A stretch of DNA of 64,000 bases from Prevotellaceae bacterium (lineage in GTDB: Bacteria > Bacteroidota > Bacteroidia > Bacteroidales > Bacteroidaceae), in the NCBI GenBank assembly GCA_029219385.1, contig JAQXTH010000007.1, forward strand, positions 1 to 64,000. The letters are read 5' to 3'. The notes under the pieces are model-generated. The model was not told the DNA's origin and searched no databases. It was given only the letters and a program-made list of their open reading frames with translations. Below are positions 18,097 to 27,347 of the stretch, in pieces. The translations under genes and the position numbers were made by a program. Position 1 is the first letter of the stretch, and each line of letters starts with the position of its first letter.

Positions 18097-18118
18097 GAAT
18101 GGTTTAACGAGAATGATG

Positions 18119-21100
18119 TTATTCTGCCATTATGGTAAATTCTGCGCCTGAAGCAAAGTCTTGTTTGTCTTGGCTCGACAGTGCCTTAAAGCGTAGGTAG
18201 CGTGCTTTGACAGGTTTTTCAAACATTACTTTTTTTGCGTTGGTGTTGTTGGCAAATGATTGCTTGAGTATCGGCTCGCCCCAGTTTTTGCCGTCTTGGC
18301 TCACATAAATTTCGTAGTCTTTTATATTTCCGTTTTGGTTGTCTTGGCGTGGGGTATAGCAGAAGCCCGTAAGTGTCTTTGTTTCATAGCAGTCGAAGTC
18401 AACCCAGTGGGGATAGTTTGCCATTGTCACGGAATACATTGTGTGCCAAAAAGTGTTGAGATTTGCGTCAATCAGGTTTGTGGCAGGTGTATCTTCTGCT
18501 TTGTTTTCTTCGCTGCTGCAAAAGGCGATTTTTATTGGGATTGTTGTGATTTTATCAAAAGTCATTGATGTGGCAAATGAATTATTGCCGGCTATCCATG
18601 CTTTGATTTCTCCACCTTCTTTAAATTCAAAAGGTTGTGTATAGGTTTTTGGCTCTCCGTTGTTGACGGTATATGATATTTCTGCATTGTCGCGCGAAGA
18701 GACTATTGAAACCATGCCGGTAGCACTGCGCTCTATATTTACAGGTCCGGGAGATTTGGGAGAGACGTTTGTGATTTTCACACGATTGTCGTTTGCCTTG
18801 ATTGGACGTATGATAAAGCCGAAGATTTGTGGTTTGGCCGTCACTCTGTCTTTTTCTAAGGGGGGGGCTTGTCCACAACTTGTACCACCTAAACCGGTCA
18901 CTCCAAGATCGAGATTGAGATATGTGTTTCCGTTTGTCTTGAGGTCGCAGGTGTGGGACGCTGTTGTCATGTCAACGGCAGAATATGGGAGTGCTTGCAC
19001 ACTCATTGTGTTGTTTGCGATGAAAACCACACCTTCGCCTTGGCTGTTTGTGAGTGAGCACCAACGGGTGTCTTCATGGTTGGCCATTTCTTGTGGTTTA
19101 GGGAAGTTTTCAACTTGTTGTGAGACGGTGCCGGTAAAACATTCTACAAAAGAGCCCGTACAACGGTCGTTGTAATTTCCGACGGGGCCACGACCATAAT
19201 AGTCGAATTTATATAGTTGCTCCGGCACTTGCATTTGATATCCGAGACGAGGCAATATCAACTTGCTGTTGTTTGAACTAATTGCCGATTGCAATTCAAT
19301 TGAGCCGTCTCGATGAATGGTGTAGAATTGTCGCGAAGTGAATAAGAAATCGTTTTCTCCGAATGGTTGGTCTGTGAGTTCTTCAATGCGGCTGGTGTAT
19401 TTTCCACGACTGTTCATATCGGTACCTCCGATGTGGCGAGCGGCATTGGGGGCTTGGCTTTTTATAGTAAAAGCAAGGGTGATAGAGCCGTCTGCATTGT
19501 CGGTTCTGTCGTAGGAGAGCACTTTGTGTTTGAGATTGTGTAGACCGTTTTTAATCCAATTGCTATAGACCCAGTTGTCGTTGTTTACAAAAGCGCGGTA
19601 GGCGTTGAGACGCGGACCTTGACCCGGAGTAATGACATTCATGTCGTTGTATTGTAATTTGTTGATAGAGCCATCGCTTAGATTAAACGAAACACGGAAA
19701 TCTTGTCCGAGTATATCTATTTCGTCGGCATTTTCTTTTGCCCTTAAAGGCTGTGTGTTGTTGTCGTCGGCAAGGATAGTGGGCTTTTGAGCTGCTTTGA
19801 TCATGAATTGCTCTTCTGCTTGCACATAGCCGGCATCAGCCCAAGGGGTGGCATGTTTGAGAATAAATTGCAGTTTTACAAAATATTCGCCTTCTGCATC
19901 AAGTTGGTCGTATTCGTAGGGGAGACAGAGTTTTTTTGTGGTGCGGGGTGTTAGTCCTTCAAGGTCTATTTCGCCAACGTTTACTTGTTTTCCGTTTTTC
20001 CACAAACTCCATTCTCCTATGTATTGCGAAAGGTCTGTAAAATAACTCTTGTTTCTAATTTGTATTTCTCCTCGGCGTGCGTCAAGCATTTCGGAGGCGA
20101 TGTTTTGATATACTTTCTTTACTTCATAGTATTGGGGTTTAGGTTCAAGGTCTGCAAACATAATTCCGTTCATCACAAATTGCCCATCGTTTGGCACATC
20201 ACCAAAATCGCCTCCATAGCCTGCATATCTTACTCCGGTTGGGGTATAGTTCCATATCGCTTGGTCTACCCAGTCCCAAATCGCACCGCCACAGATGAAG
20301 TTGCTGCTCTCTACTGCAGCCCAAATGTCTACAAGGTTTCCTACTGCATTTCCCATTGAGTGGGCATATTCAGAAATGTGGAAAGGATAGACAAATCCTT
20401 TAGTTCCTTTGGCAATGGTTTGTGTTAATCCAACAGAAGGATATTGGTTTGACCCCATGTCGACAATGTTGTTGTTGCGTTCGTATTGTACAGGTCTGCT
20501 GAGGTCGAATGTGCGCAAGGTATCGTATGCAGCCTTGAAGTTGTTGCCCGGGCCGGCTTCATTGCCAAGGCTCCATATCACAATAGATGGGTTGTTAATA
20601 TTGCTATGAACCATTTCCATGAGGCGGGCAATATGGGCGGGACGCCATTCTTCGGGATGTGAGAGACTGGCTTTGCCATATCCGTATTCGTGGCTTTCGA
20701 TGTTAGCCTCGTCTTCAAGATAAATGCCATATTTGTTGCAGAGATAATACCAATAGGGGTCGTCGGGATAGTGTGAGTTGCGCACATGGTTTATGTTGGC
20801 GCGTTTCATCAGCATCACCTCTTGCTCCATTTGTTCGCGAGAAATGGCATGACCTACAGAAGGGTTTGTCTCGTGGCGGTTGACACCTTTTAATTTTATA
20901 TTCTTATTGTTGATGAAATAATATCTGCCGGCATTGCCAAACTCATCTTCTGAAGCCGGAGTTTCTCTGATCTCCACTTTGCGGAAGCCTACAATGGTTG
21001 ACACTGTTTCAATCACGTTGTTTTTTTTGTCAATCAACTCTGCCACTAGAGTGTAGCGGTTGGGCTCTTCGGCCGACCATTTTTTTGGTTTCACAACATA

Positions 21101-22165
21101 GATGGAGGTTTGGGACTTTGTCTCTTGTGATTTTCCTACGCCAAATGCTTCGCTCTCAGTGGTGTTGACAAGAGTGTTGTCGTCTTGATATAGATTGTTG
21201 GCATAGAGGGAGTAGCGCACATAACATTCTTCGGCTTTTTTGCCTGTAAGATTACGAATGGAGGTGGTGACTTTAAGCAGTCCGTTTTCATAGTCATTGT
21301 CAAAGTCGGGGATTGCAACAATGTCGCGTATTTGGAGTTTAGGAGTGCTATATATGGCTACAGTGCGGAAAATGCCCGGCAATCTGAACATGTCTTGTGC
21401 TTCAAGCATACTTCCATCGCTGTTTCTATAAACCTCAACGGCAACTTCGTTTTTTCCTTTCCTGGCATATTTTGTAATGTCAAAACGAGCAGTGTTGCGC
21501 GAATTTTTGCTAAAACCGATGTATTGTCCGTTTATCCAAAGATAAAAGAAAGAGTCGACACCATCGAAACTAATGTATATTTCGCGTCCGTCCCAATCTT
21601 CGGGTATCTCAAATGTGCGACGATAACTACCTACTTCGTTTTTGAATTTAAAAGTGGTGAAATATTCGGGTCTGTCGCGCATTACACCTTTTTTCCAGTC
21701 GTCGGGTACGGCATGGGCTCCAAAAATGACTCCTTGGTTCACATATATAGGAGAACCATATTTTCTACTTCCATTTGTTTTGTCAATGCCTTCAACATTC
21801 CAGTTGCCAGGCACATTTATTTCGTCCCAAGCAGTATCGTCGTAATTAACGCGATAGAAATCTTTGGGACGTTCTCCCGGTTCTTTTGCAAAATGAAACT
21901 TCCATTTGCCGTTAAGACTTTTCCAATATGAAGAGTTTTCCGGCAATACTTTGCGAGCGTTGTCTTTGTCTTGGAAAGAGAAAAACCATGCCCGGGGCAT
22001 TTCTTTATTTAAAGCTAATTTAGTTGGGTTGTTCCACTCGTCGCCTTGCGGAGCCTTTTGGGTGGTCGAAATCTGGTAGTTTTCAAGCGGAAAGACATCA
22101 GCTTTCATTGATCCACATGCAAGAAACACGGTTGAAACAAGCAGTGCTTTGTTGATGGTGTTCAT
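18119..22165 (-). CDS. GH2 beta-galactosidase-like enzyme with C-terminal CBM32
   Basis: Exported hydrolase of 1,348 residues, expected to act on terminal beta-galactosides. After a signal peptide (about 1-22) come the jelly-roll sugar-binding domain (about 70-275), an immunoglobulin-like domain (to about 400), the TIM barrel (about 400-700), the large C-terminal beta-galactosidase domain (about 800-1090), a chitobiase-type segment and a discoidin/CBM32 domain (about 1200-1348). In the barrel, E536 in WSLGNEAGPG is the acid/base and E599 in FHISEYAHSMGN the nucleophile. The two extra C-terminal domains set it apart from E. coli LacZ (1,024 residues) and suggest binding to a glycan such as mucin. 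It stands alone between promoter and terminator. Confidence 0.9.
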   Translation of the reverse strand: MNTINKALLVSTVFLACGSMKADVFPLENYQISTTQKAPQGDEWNNPTKLALNKEMPRAWFFSFQDKDNARKVLPENSSYWKSLNGKWKFHFAKEPGERPKDFYRVNYDDTAWDEINVPGNWNVEGIDKTNGSRKYGSPIYVNQGVIFGAHAVPDDWKKGVMRDRPEYFTTFKFKNEVGSYRRTFEIPEDWDGREIYISFDGVDSFFYLWINGQYIGFSKNSRNTARFDITKYARKGKNEVAVEVYRNSDGSMLEAQDMFRLPGIFRTVAIYSTPKLQIRDIVAIPDFDNDYENGLLKVTTSIRNLTGKKAEECYVRYSLYANNLYQDDNTLVNTTESEAFGVGKSQETKSQTSIYVVKPKKWSAEEPNRYTLVAELIDKKNNVIETVSTIVGFRKVEIRETPASEDEFGNAGRYYFINNKNIKLKGVNRHETNPSVGHAISREQMEQEVMLMKRANINHVRNSHYPDDPYWYYLCNKYGIYLEDEANIESHEYGYGKASLSHPEEWRPAHIARLMEMVHSNINNPSIVIWSLGNEAGPGNNFKAAYDTLRTFDLSRPVQYERNNNIVDMGSNQYPSVGLTQTIAKGTKGFVYPFHISEYAHSMGNAVGNLVDIWAAVESSNFICGGAIWDWVDQAIWNYTPTGVRYAGYGGDFGDVPNDGQFVMNGIMFADLEPKPQYYEVKKVYQNIASEMLDARRGEIQIRNKSYFTDLSQYIGEWSLWKNGKQVNVGEIDLEGLTPRTTKKLCLPYEYDQLDAEGEYFVKLQFILKHATPWADAGYVQAEEQFMIKAAQKPTILADDNNTQPLRAKENADEIDILGQDFRVSFNLSDGSINKLQYNDMNVITPGQGPRLNAYRAFVNNDNWVYSNWIKNGLHNLKHKVLSYDRTDNADGSITLAFTIKSQAPNAARHIGGTDMNSRGKYTSRIEELTDQPFGENDFLFTSRQFYTIHRDGSIELQSAISSNNSKLILPRLGYQMQVPEQLYKFDYYGRGPVGNYNDRCTGSFVECFTGTVSQQVENFPKPQEMANHEDTRWCSLTNSQGEGVVFIANNTMSVQALPYSAVDMTTASHTCDLKTNGNTYLNLDLGVTGLGGTSCGQAPPLEKDRVTAKPQIFGFIIRPIKANDNRVKITNVSPKSPGPVNIERSATGMVSIVSSRDNAEISYTVNNGEPKTYTQPFEFKEGGEIKAWIAGNNSFATSMTFDKITTIPIKIAFCSSEENKAEDTPATNLIDANLNTFWHTMYSVTMANYPHWVDFDCYETKTLTGFCYTPRQDNQNGNIKDYEIYVSQDGKNWGEPILKQSFANNTNAKKVMFEKPVKARYLRFKALSSQDKQDFASGAEFTIMAE

Positions 22166-22218
22166 AATACTAATTTTTTATTAAATAATTATTTGCATTT
22201 TAATATTTTTCGATATAA

Positions 22219-22235
22219 ATTTGTTTACAAATATA
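22219..22235 (-). promoter_or_regulatory. Predicted promoter of the GH2 gene with overlapping palindrome
   Basis: TATATTTG (minus strand, 22228-22235) matches TAnnTTTG, about 60 bp before the GH2 start. It overlaps the inverted repeat ATTTGTTTACAAAT (22219-22232), which would place a dimeric regulator on the promoter. Operator function is inference. Confidence 0.4.
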
Positions 22236-22322
22236 ACTCTTTCTTTTTGTTTAAGTTTCTTTTAGGATAGAAAAAAGTAGTTTGAGTATTGTAGGTGCAA
22301 TATTTTTGAGGCTTTTACGTTG

Positions 22323-22330
22323 TATATTTG
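22323..22330 (+). promoter_or_regulatory. Predicted -7 promoter element, cdd
   Basis: TATATTTG, 40 bp before the cdd ATG. TATTTTTG at 22301-22308 is an alternative match. Confidence 0.45.
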
Positions 22331-22370
22331 TATAGTATGGTTGATGTTGCTTTTCTAACAAATTTAATTT

Positions 22371-22841
22371 ATGAAAAAAGATACATTTGCTTTCAGTTTT
22401 ATCGAATATAATAATGATGAGGTTCCGGCATTGTGGTACAATCTTATTGAAAAGGCGAAAATGTCTTTAGGTGGCAGCAATTCGGATTATTCTCATTTTA
22501 AGGTTGGGGCTGCTGTGTTGTTGGAAAATGGGGTTGTTGTTTGTGGTGCCAATCAGGAGAATGTATCTTTTCCTTGTTCCACATGTGCCGAGCGTTCTGC
22601 CTTGAATTATGCTCGTTCAAATTATCCTAATGTAAATGTTACAGCCATTGCCATAGTTGCAGCTCGTGGAGACGAAATTGAAGATTCTATCTCTCCTTGT
22701 GGTCTGTGTCGTCAATCTATTGTTGATGTTGAAAATAGACAGCAGAGTTGTATAACTGTTTTATTAGTGGGCAAATTTGCAACAAGAATTATCGATAGTG
22801 CCGGTTTTTTGTTGCCCTTGGCGTTTGATGCAAAGATTTAA
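22371..22841 (+). CDS. cdd: Cytidine deaminase
   Basis: Deaminates cytidine and deoxycytidine to uridine forms in pyrimidine salvage. The 156-residue protein shows the zinc site of the small homotetrameric class: C72-A-E74 (in PCSTCAERSAL), with E74 as the proton shuttle, and C110 and C113 in SPCGLCRQ. The substrate-binding segment SHFKVGAAVL is at 41-50. It is monocistronic, between its own promoter element and a terminator shared with the convergent prs. Confidence 0.93.
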   Translation: MKKDTFAFSFIEYNNDEVPALWYNLIEKAKMSLGGSNSDYSHFKVGAAVLLENGVVVCGANQENVSFPCSTCAERSALNYARSNYPNVNVTAIAIVAARGDEIEDSISPCGLCRQSIVDVENRQQSCITVLLVGKFATRIIDSAGFLLPLAFDAKI

Positions 22842-22910
22842 TCCAAATATAAATGATGAGTTTTAAACTCAAAAGCAAACATGTTTTGGATTAACTGGGT
22901 CTGTTCATAA

Positions 22911-22944
22911 AAAACGCTTCAACATTTTTCTGTTGAAGCGTTTT
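22911..22944. terminator. Bidirectional terminator between cdd and prs
   Basis: Arms 22911-22924 and 22931-22944 pair perfectly over 14 bp with a 6-base loop and A/T runs at the outer ends, suiting both convergent genes. Confidence 0.85.
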
Positions 22945-22963
22945 CAGTCTGAATGTAAGTAGA

Positions 22964-23905
22964 TTAGATTATGTATTGTGAAGAAATGCTTTGATTGCTT
23001 TCAATGCGTTTAATGGTTTCTGCAAACAATGCAGCAACCGACAGTTGCTTAACTTTTGAGCATGTGCCTTTGTATGGGATAGAATCTGTGAAAACCATTT
23101 CTACAAGAGGGGATTCTTCTATTCTTTGATCGGCCGGTCCACTCATAATACAATGGCTCGCTATGGCTCTGACAGAGTTTGCGCCTTGGTCCTTGAGCAG
23201 TTGGGCTGCTTTGGTGATAGATCCCGCCGTGTCGACCATGTCATCTACAATTACCACATCATATCCTTTTACATCGCCTATCACCTGCATGGTTGCAACT
23301 TCGTTGGCTTTAACTCTGGATTTGTTGCACATCACCATGGGACAACCAAAATATTTTGCATATGCGCTGGCTCTCTTGCTGCCGCCAACATCAGGCGAAG
23401 CGATGCAAAGATTCTTCAATTTTAAACTTTCTATATATGGCAGCATTATTGATGATGCATAAAGGTGGTTTACGGGTACATCAAAAAAGCCTTGCTCTTG
23501 ATCTGCATGAAGATCCATTGTGATGACAGAAGTAACACCTGCGACACTAAGCAAATCTGCCACAAGTTTTGCACCAATGCTGACACGCGGTTTGCTTTTG
23601 CGGTCTTGGCGTGCCCAACCGAAATAGGGTATCACGGCACTGATGGTGCGTGCACTGGCTCTTTTTGCTGCGTCAATCATCAAAAGGAGTTCCATTAGAT
23701 TGTCTGCAGAAGGAAATGTTGATTGCACCAAGAAAACATCTCGTCCACGAATGCTTTCTTCGAAACATATTTCAAACTCACCGTCAGAAAAACGTGTAAC
23801 CTGCATTTTTCCTATAGGCATACCAAGATGTTGACAAATTTTCTCTGAAAGATAGTTTGTGAATGTTCCGGAGAAAACCATAAACGGATTTTTAGAATCT
23901 GACAT
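22964..23905 (-). CDS. prs: Ribose-phosphate pyrophosphokinase
   Basis: Makes PRPP from ribose 5-phosphate and ATP for purine, pyrimidine, histidine and NAD synthesis. The 313-residue protein has the class I pattern: FSDGEFEICFEESIRG near residue 40, the flexible catalytic loop with RQDRKSKPRVSIGAKL (about 100-115), MDLHADQEQGFFDVPVNHL and the PRPP loop VIVDDMVDTAGSI (about 217-229). Length is typical. TAATTTTG lies 58 bp upstream, so it has its own promoter although the acyltransferase gene upstream reads the same way. Confidence 0.96.
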   Translation of the reverse strand: MSDSKNPFMVFSGTFTNYLSEKICQHLGMPIGKMQVTRFSDGEFEICFEESIRGRDVFLVQSTFPSADNLMELLLMIDAAKRASARTISAVIPYFGWARQDRKSKPRVSIGAKLVADLLSVAGVTSVITMDLHADQEQGFFDVPVNHLYASSIMLPYIESLKLKNLCIASPDVGGSKRASAYAKYFGCPMVMCNKSRVKANEVATMQVIGDVKGYDVVIVDDMVDTAGSITKAAQLLKDQGANSVRAIASHCIMSGPADQRIEESPLVEMVFTDSIPYKGTCSKVKQLSVAALFAETIKRIESNQSISSQYII

Positions 23906-23962
23906 TGTTTTGTCTATCTGTTAGTTAGTGTTAATAATTGTTTTGACTTCGGTATTGGTGTG

Positions 23963-23970
23963 CAAAATTA
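23963..23970 (-). promoter_or_regulatory. Predicted -7 promoter element, prs
   Basis: TAATTTTG on the minus strand, 57 bp before the prs start; an ATTG sits 20 bp further upstream as a weak -33 match. Confidence 0.5.
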
Positions 23971-24017
23971 ACAAAAAAAATTATTCGCGACAATTGGTAT
24001 ACAAAGAAATAACAAGA

Positions 24018-25142
24018 TTATATTTCTTTTTTCCAACAACGTCGGGGTTTTACGTATTGCGGATTTAGATCTTTCCATTGAGAAAGTTCTTTTAAATTTG
24101 TTTCGAGTTGCGGACAAGTTTCTGCATATTTAAAGCCCAGACCTGTGCATACTTTAAATAAATGTTCAAAAAACAAACTGTTTACACCAAGGCCATGATA
24201 GTCTGGGCGCACTCCTATAAGCATTAACTCAACAGTGTCTTCATAGTGCCATTTTAGAGCCTTGAGCAGATGAAACCACCCAAATGGCCATAATTGACCT
24301 TTGCTTTTTTGGAGTGCACGCGACAATGAGGGCAGGGTTATAGCGACACCTATCAATTCTTTTTTGTCATTATAGACTAAAGGCATCATTTTGTAATTGA
24401 GCAGGGGAACATATTGTTTTAATAGTGCATTTATTTGGGCTTCGTCAAACGGGGTGAAGCCAAAGAGTGGAGTGTATGCTTTATTGAGAAGGTGAAAGAC
24501 TTCGTGACCACTCTTTCCGTACATTTGACTTTTGGGTATCGTTGTTACAGTAAGATTGTATTTGTCTTTTATTATCTTAGCTATTCTTTCAAATCTTGGA
24601 GGCAACGACTGTGGAATTTTAACCCTTACGGAAATCCAGTCGGCTTCTTTTGTATAGCCGAGTGTCTCCATGTGTTCTTTGTAATACGGATAATTGTATA
24701 TTGTGGCCATTGAGCCGGTGAGGTCGAAATCATCAATTAGCATTCCTTCTTTGTCGTAATCGGTAAATCCCATAGGACCTTGAATCATTGTCATTCCGTG
24801 TTTGCGCCCCCATTTGGCGACTGTGTCTAACAATTTTTCAGACACTTTAATATCATCTATAAAATCAATATAGCCAAATCTCACATACTTGGAATGCCAT
24901 GTCTCGTTGGCTCGAGGATTGATAATTGCCATGACTCTGCCAACAACAGCATTTTCTTTGTATGCTAAAAAAAGTTGATATTTGCAAAAACTTAAAGCCG
25001 GATTTTTGTGAGGATTGACTAAGTTTTGCATATCTTGTTTCATGTCGGGAACATATTGTTTACAATTCTTATAAAGATTATAAGGAAACGCTATGAACTC
25101 TTTTAAATCATTGTCGGTATTTACTTTTTTAATTTGTATCAC
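24018..25142 (-). CDS. Predicted acyl-CoA N-acyltransferase (GNAT-like), unknown substrate
   Basis: A 374-residue cytoplasmic protein of a family common in Bacteroidota but not characterised as far as I know. The N-terminal part has an acetyltransferase-like strand order (LFLAYKENAVVGRVMAIINP), and a second such fold seems present in the C-terminal half (MPLVYNDKKELIGVAITL, then VRPDYHGLGVNSLFFEHLF, which resembles the acetyl-CoA-binding loop). The middle contains QGPMGFTDYDKEGMLIDDFD. The start is GTG at 25142; no ATG lies near, and homologues begin with similar MI(E/Q)IK sequence. It precedes prs by 112 bp, which has its own promoter. Confidence 0.65.
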   Translation of the reverse strand: MIQIKKVNTDNDLKEFIAFPYNLYKNCKQYVPDMKQDMQNLVNPHKNPALSFCKYQLFLAYKENAVVGRVMAIINPRANETWHSKYVRFGYIDFIDDIKVSEKLLDTVAKWGRKHGMTMIQGPMGFTDYDKEGMLIDDFDLTGSMATIYNYPYYKEHMETLGYTKEADWISVRVKIPQSLPPRFERIAKIIKDKYNLTVTTIPKSQMYGKSGHEVFHLLNKAYTPLFGFTPFDEAQINALLKQYVPLLNYKMMPLVYNDKKELIGVAITLPSLSRALQKSKGQLWPFGWFHLLKALKWHYEDTVELMLIGVRPDYHGLGVNSLFFEHLFKVCTGLGFKYAETCPQLETNLKELSQWKDLNPQYVKPRRCWKKEI

Positions 25143-25398
25143 GATAAATATGGTTTTCTATTTTCTATGATGAAATTTTTAAATATTATTGGGATTTATT
25201 TTTCAATCTTTTCGTTAAACCAAATGGGCAGATCCAAGCTTGCTTGAACTATGCCATGATGAGAAAACGCAACTGATAATCACGTTATTTTCATGATACA
25301 AAAGTAAGAAAAATAATTTAGGATAAAAAAAGTGTTTTGCTTTTTCTTCAATTAGAAGAAAAAAATATCAGTATTGGAAATGTTTTTTTTTAAAGTGT

Positions 25399-25406
25399 TA
25401 TCTTTG
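25399..25406 (+). promoter_or_regulatory. Predicted -7 promoter element, ABC-F gene; near-leaderless
   Basis: TATCTTTG ends only 4 bp before the ATG at 25411, so the transcript would begin at or almost at the start codon. A TATTGG at 25372-25377 is a weak -33 candidate. Confidence 0.5.
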
Positions 25407-25410
25407 CAGT

Positions 25411-27345
25411 ATGATTGGAGTAGATAATTTAAAAATGGAGTTTGGCGCGAGACTGTTGTTTGATAATGTCTCGTTTGTGATAAATGACAGAGAGAGGGTT
25501 TGCCTTGTTGGTCGCAACGGTGCAGGAAAATCCACTCTAATGAAAATTTTGGCAGGACAGACAACTGCAACAAATGGAAGAGTTTTAAAATCTCAGAATT
25601 GTGTGGTGGGTTATCTTCCTCAAGTTGTAAAGATTGTTGATAAACATAGTTTGTGGGATGAGGTTGAAACTGTCTTTGTTTATTTACACGAATTGGAGCA
25701 ACAATTATCGACAGTGAGGAAGTTAATATCTGAGGCACAAGATTATGAAAGTTTGGAATATGGTTCGTTGTTGGATAAAGCAAATATACTTGAAGAGCAA
25801 CTTGTAATAGAAGGGGTAAACCAATACAAATCTGACATGGAACGAATTTTGATTGGTTTAGGATTCAGACGTGAGGATTTTTGTCGCAACACATCGGAGT
25901 TTAGTGGCGGTTGGCGTATGAGAATAGAACTCGCAAAACTCCTTCTTCAAAAACCAGATGTATTGTTGCTTGATGAGCCCACAAACCATCTGGATATTGA
26001 ATCTATAACATGGCTTGAGAATTTTTTGATTAAAGAAAACAAAGGAAGTGTGATTGTTGTGAGCCATGACAGGACATTTATAAATAATGTGACTTCGCGA
26101 ACGTTAGAGATTAGTTGTGGTAGGATTGTTGACTACAAAGTAAAATATGATGATTATTTAAAACTGAGAGAAGAACGCAGGGAACAACAAATAAGGGCAT
26201 ACGAAAATCAACAAAAGGAAATATTGTCGATAAAAGAATTTATAGAGCGTTTTAGGTATCAAGCGACAAAAGCCGTTCAAGTGCAAAGCAGGATCAAACA
26301 ACTTGAAAAAATAGTACCTATTGAAATAGATGAGGTTGACACATCGGCTTTACATTTAAAATTTAATGTGCCTACACGAAGTGGAGAGTTTCCGTTGATA
26401 TGCAGTGGGTTGTCGAAGAACTATGGTAGTCATAATGTATTTAATAATGTGAATATTACCATAAAACGCGGAGAAAAAGTGGCACTTGTCGGTCGAAACG
26501 GAGAAGGTAAGTCTACGTTTGTGAAGTGTATAATGGGAGAAGTTGATTTTGATGGTCAATTAAAGATTGCCCATAATGTTGAAATAGGATATTATGCACA
26601 AAATCAAGCAAATTTATTAAATAACGAATTAACTGTTTTTGATACCATAGATCAGGTTGCTACCGGTGAAGCAAGAAAGAAAATAAATGATATATTAGGT
26701 GCCTTTATGTTTGGAGGTGAGGCTTCTGAAAAAAAAGTCGCAGTTTTAAGTGGCGGAGAGCGAAGCAGGCTTGCAATGATACGATTATTGTTAGAACCAG
26801 TCAACGTATTAGTTCTTGACGAGCCGACAAATCATCTTGACATTCAGACAAAAGATGTTTTAAAAAAAGCATTGAAAGAGTTTGAGGGTACAGTTTTAGT
26901 AGTAAGTCACGACCGAGATTTTCTTGAAGGGCTTGTTGATAAGGTTTATGAATTTAGGGATGGGAAGTTAAGGGAACATCTTGGTGGAATAGATGATTTT
27001 TTATTAAGATTGAAAAGAGATGATTTAAATATCCCAAACTCTTCTTGTCAGCTTGATAATAACAAGAAAAATGATGGGGACAATCAAGGGCAATTATTAT
27101 ATAAGCAACAAAAAGAAATCAAGCGAAAACGAAATATGTTAGAAAAACAAATTTCTGATGTTGAGGCGATAATTATAAAACTTGAAAATGACATAAAGCA
27201 ACTTGAGCAAGAAATGTGTGTGCCGGAAAGTGTAAATAATAATGAATTGTTTGAACGACATCATCTCATGACTTCACAATTAAACGACAAAATGAAAGAA
27301 TGGGAAGATTTGTCTGAAATATTTGAATCTTTAGAAAATTATTAA
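25411..27345 (+). CDS. ABC-F family ATPase (Uup/YdiF type)
   Basis: Soluble protein of 644 residues with two ATP-binding cassettes and no membrane part; ABC-F proteins act on ribosomes, easing stalled translation or conferring antibiotic resistance. First cassette: Walker A GRNGAGKST near 35, signature FSGGWRMR, Walker [13 protein letters not shown]. Second: GRNGEGKST, LSGGERSRLAM, VLVLDEPTNHLD. A linker rich in Arg, Gln and Glu lies between them, and the last 80 residues are a charged coiled coil as in Uup. The ATG at 25411 gives the usual MIGVDNLKMEFG start. A -7 element ends 4 bp before it. metA begins 2 bp after the stop. Confidence 0.9.
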   Translation: MIGVDNLKMEFGARLLFDNVSFVINDRERVCLVGRNGAGKSTLMKILAGQTTATNGRVLKSQNCVVGYLPQVVKIVDKHSLWDEVETVFVYLHELEQQLSTVRKLISEAQDYESLEYGSLLDKANILEEQLVIEGVNQYKSDMERILIGLGFRREDFCRNTSEFSGGWRMRIELAKLLLQKPDVLLLDEPTNHLDIESITWLENFLIKENKGSVIVVSHDRTFINNVTSRTLEISCGRIVDYKVKYDDYLKLREERREQQIRAYENQQKEILSIKEFIERFRYQATKAVQVQSRIKQLEKIVPIEIDEVDTSALHLKFNVPTRSGEFPLICSGLSKNYGSHNVFNNVNITIKRGEKVALVGRNGEGKSTFVKCIMGEVDFDGQLKIAHNVEIGYYAQNQANLLNNELTVFDTIDQVATGEARKKINDILGAFMFGGEASEKKVAVLSGGERSRLAMIRLLLEPVNVLVLDEPTNHLDIQTKDVLKKALKEFEGTVLVVSHDRDFLEGLVDKVYEFRDGKLREHLGGIDDFLLRLKRDDLNIPNSSCQLDNNKKNDGDNQGQLLYKQQKEIKRKRNMLEKQISDVEAIIIKLENDIKQLEQEMCVPESVNNNELFERHHLMTSQLNDKMKEWEDLSEIFESLENY

Positions 27346-27347
27346 CA

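Noticed and set aside
21332..21931. 199-codon plus-strand frame
   Set aside because: Antisense to the GH2 gene, whose domains and catalytic residues are intact over this stretch.
22100..22165. Lipobox in the GH2 signal peptide (FLACGS)
   Set aside because: Leu at -2 and Phe at -3 do not fit the usual lipobox, so a plain signal peptide is more likely.
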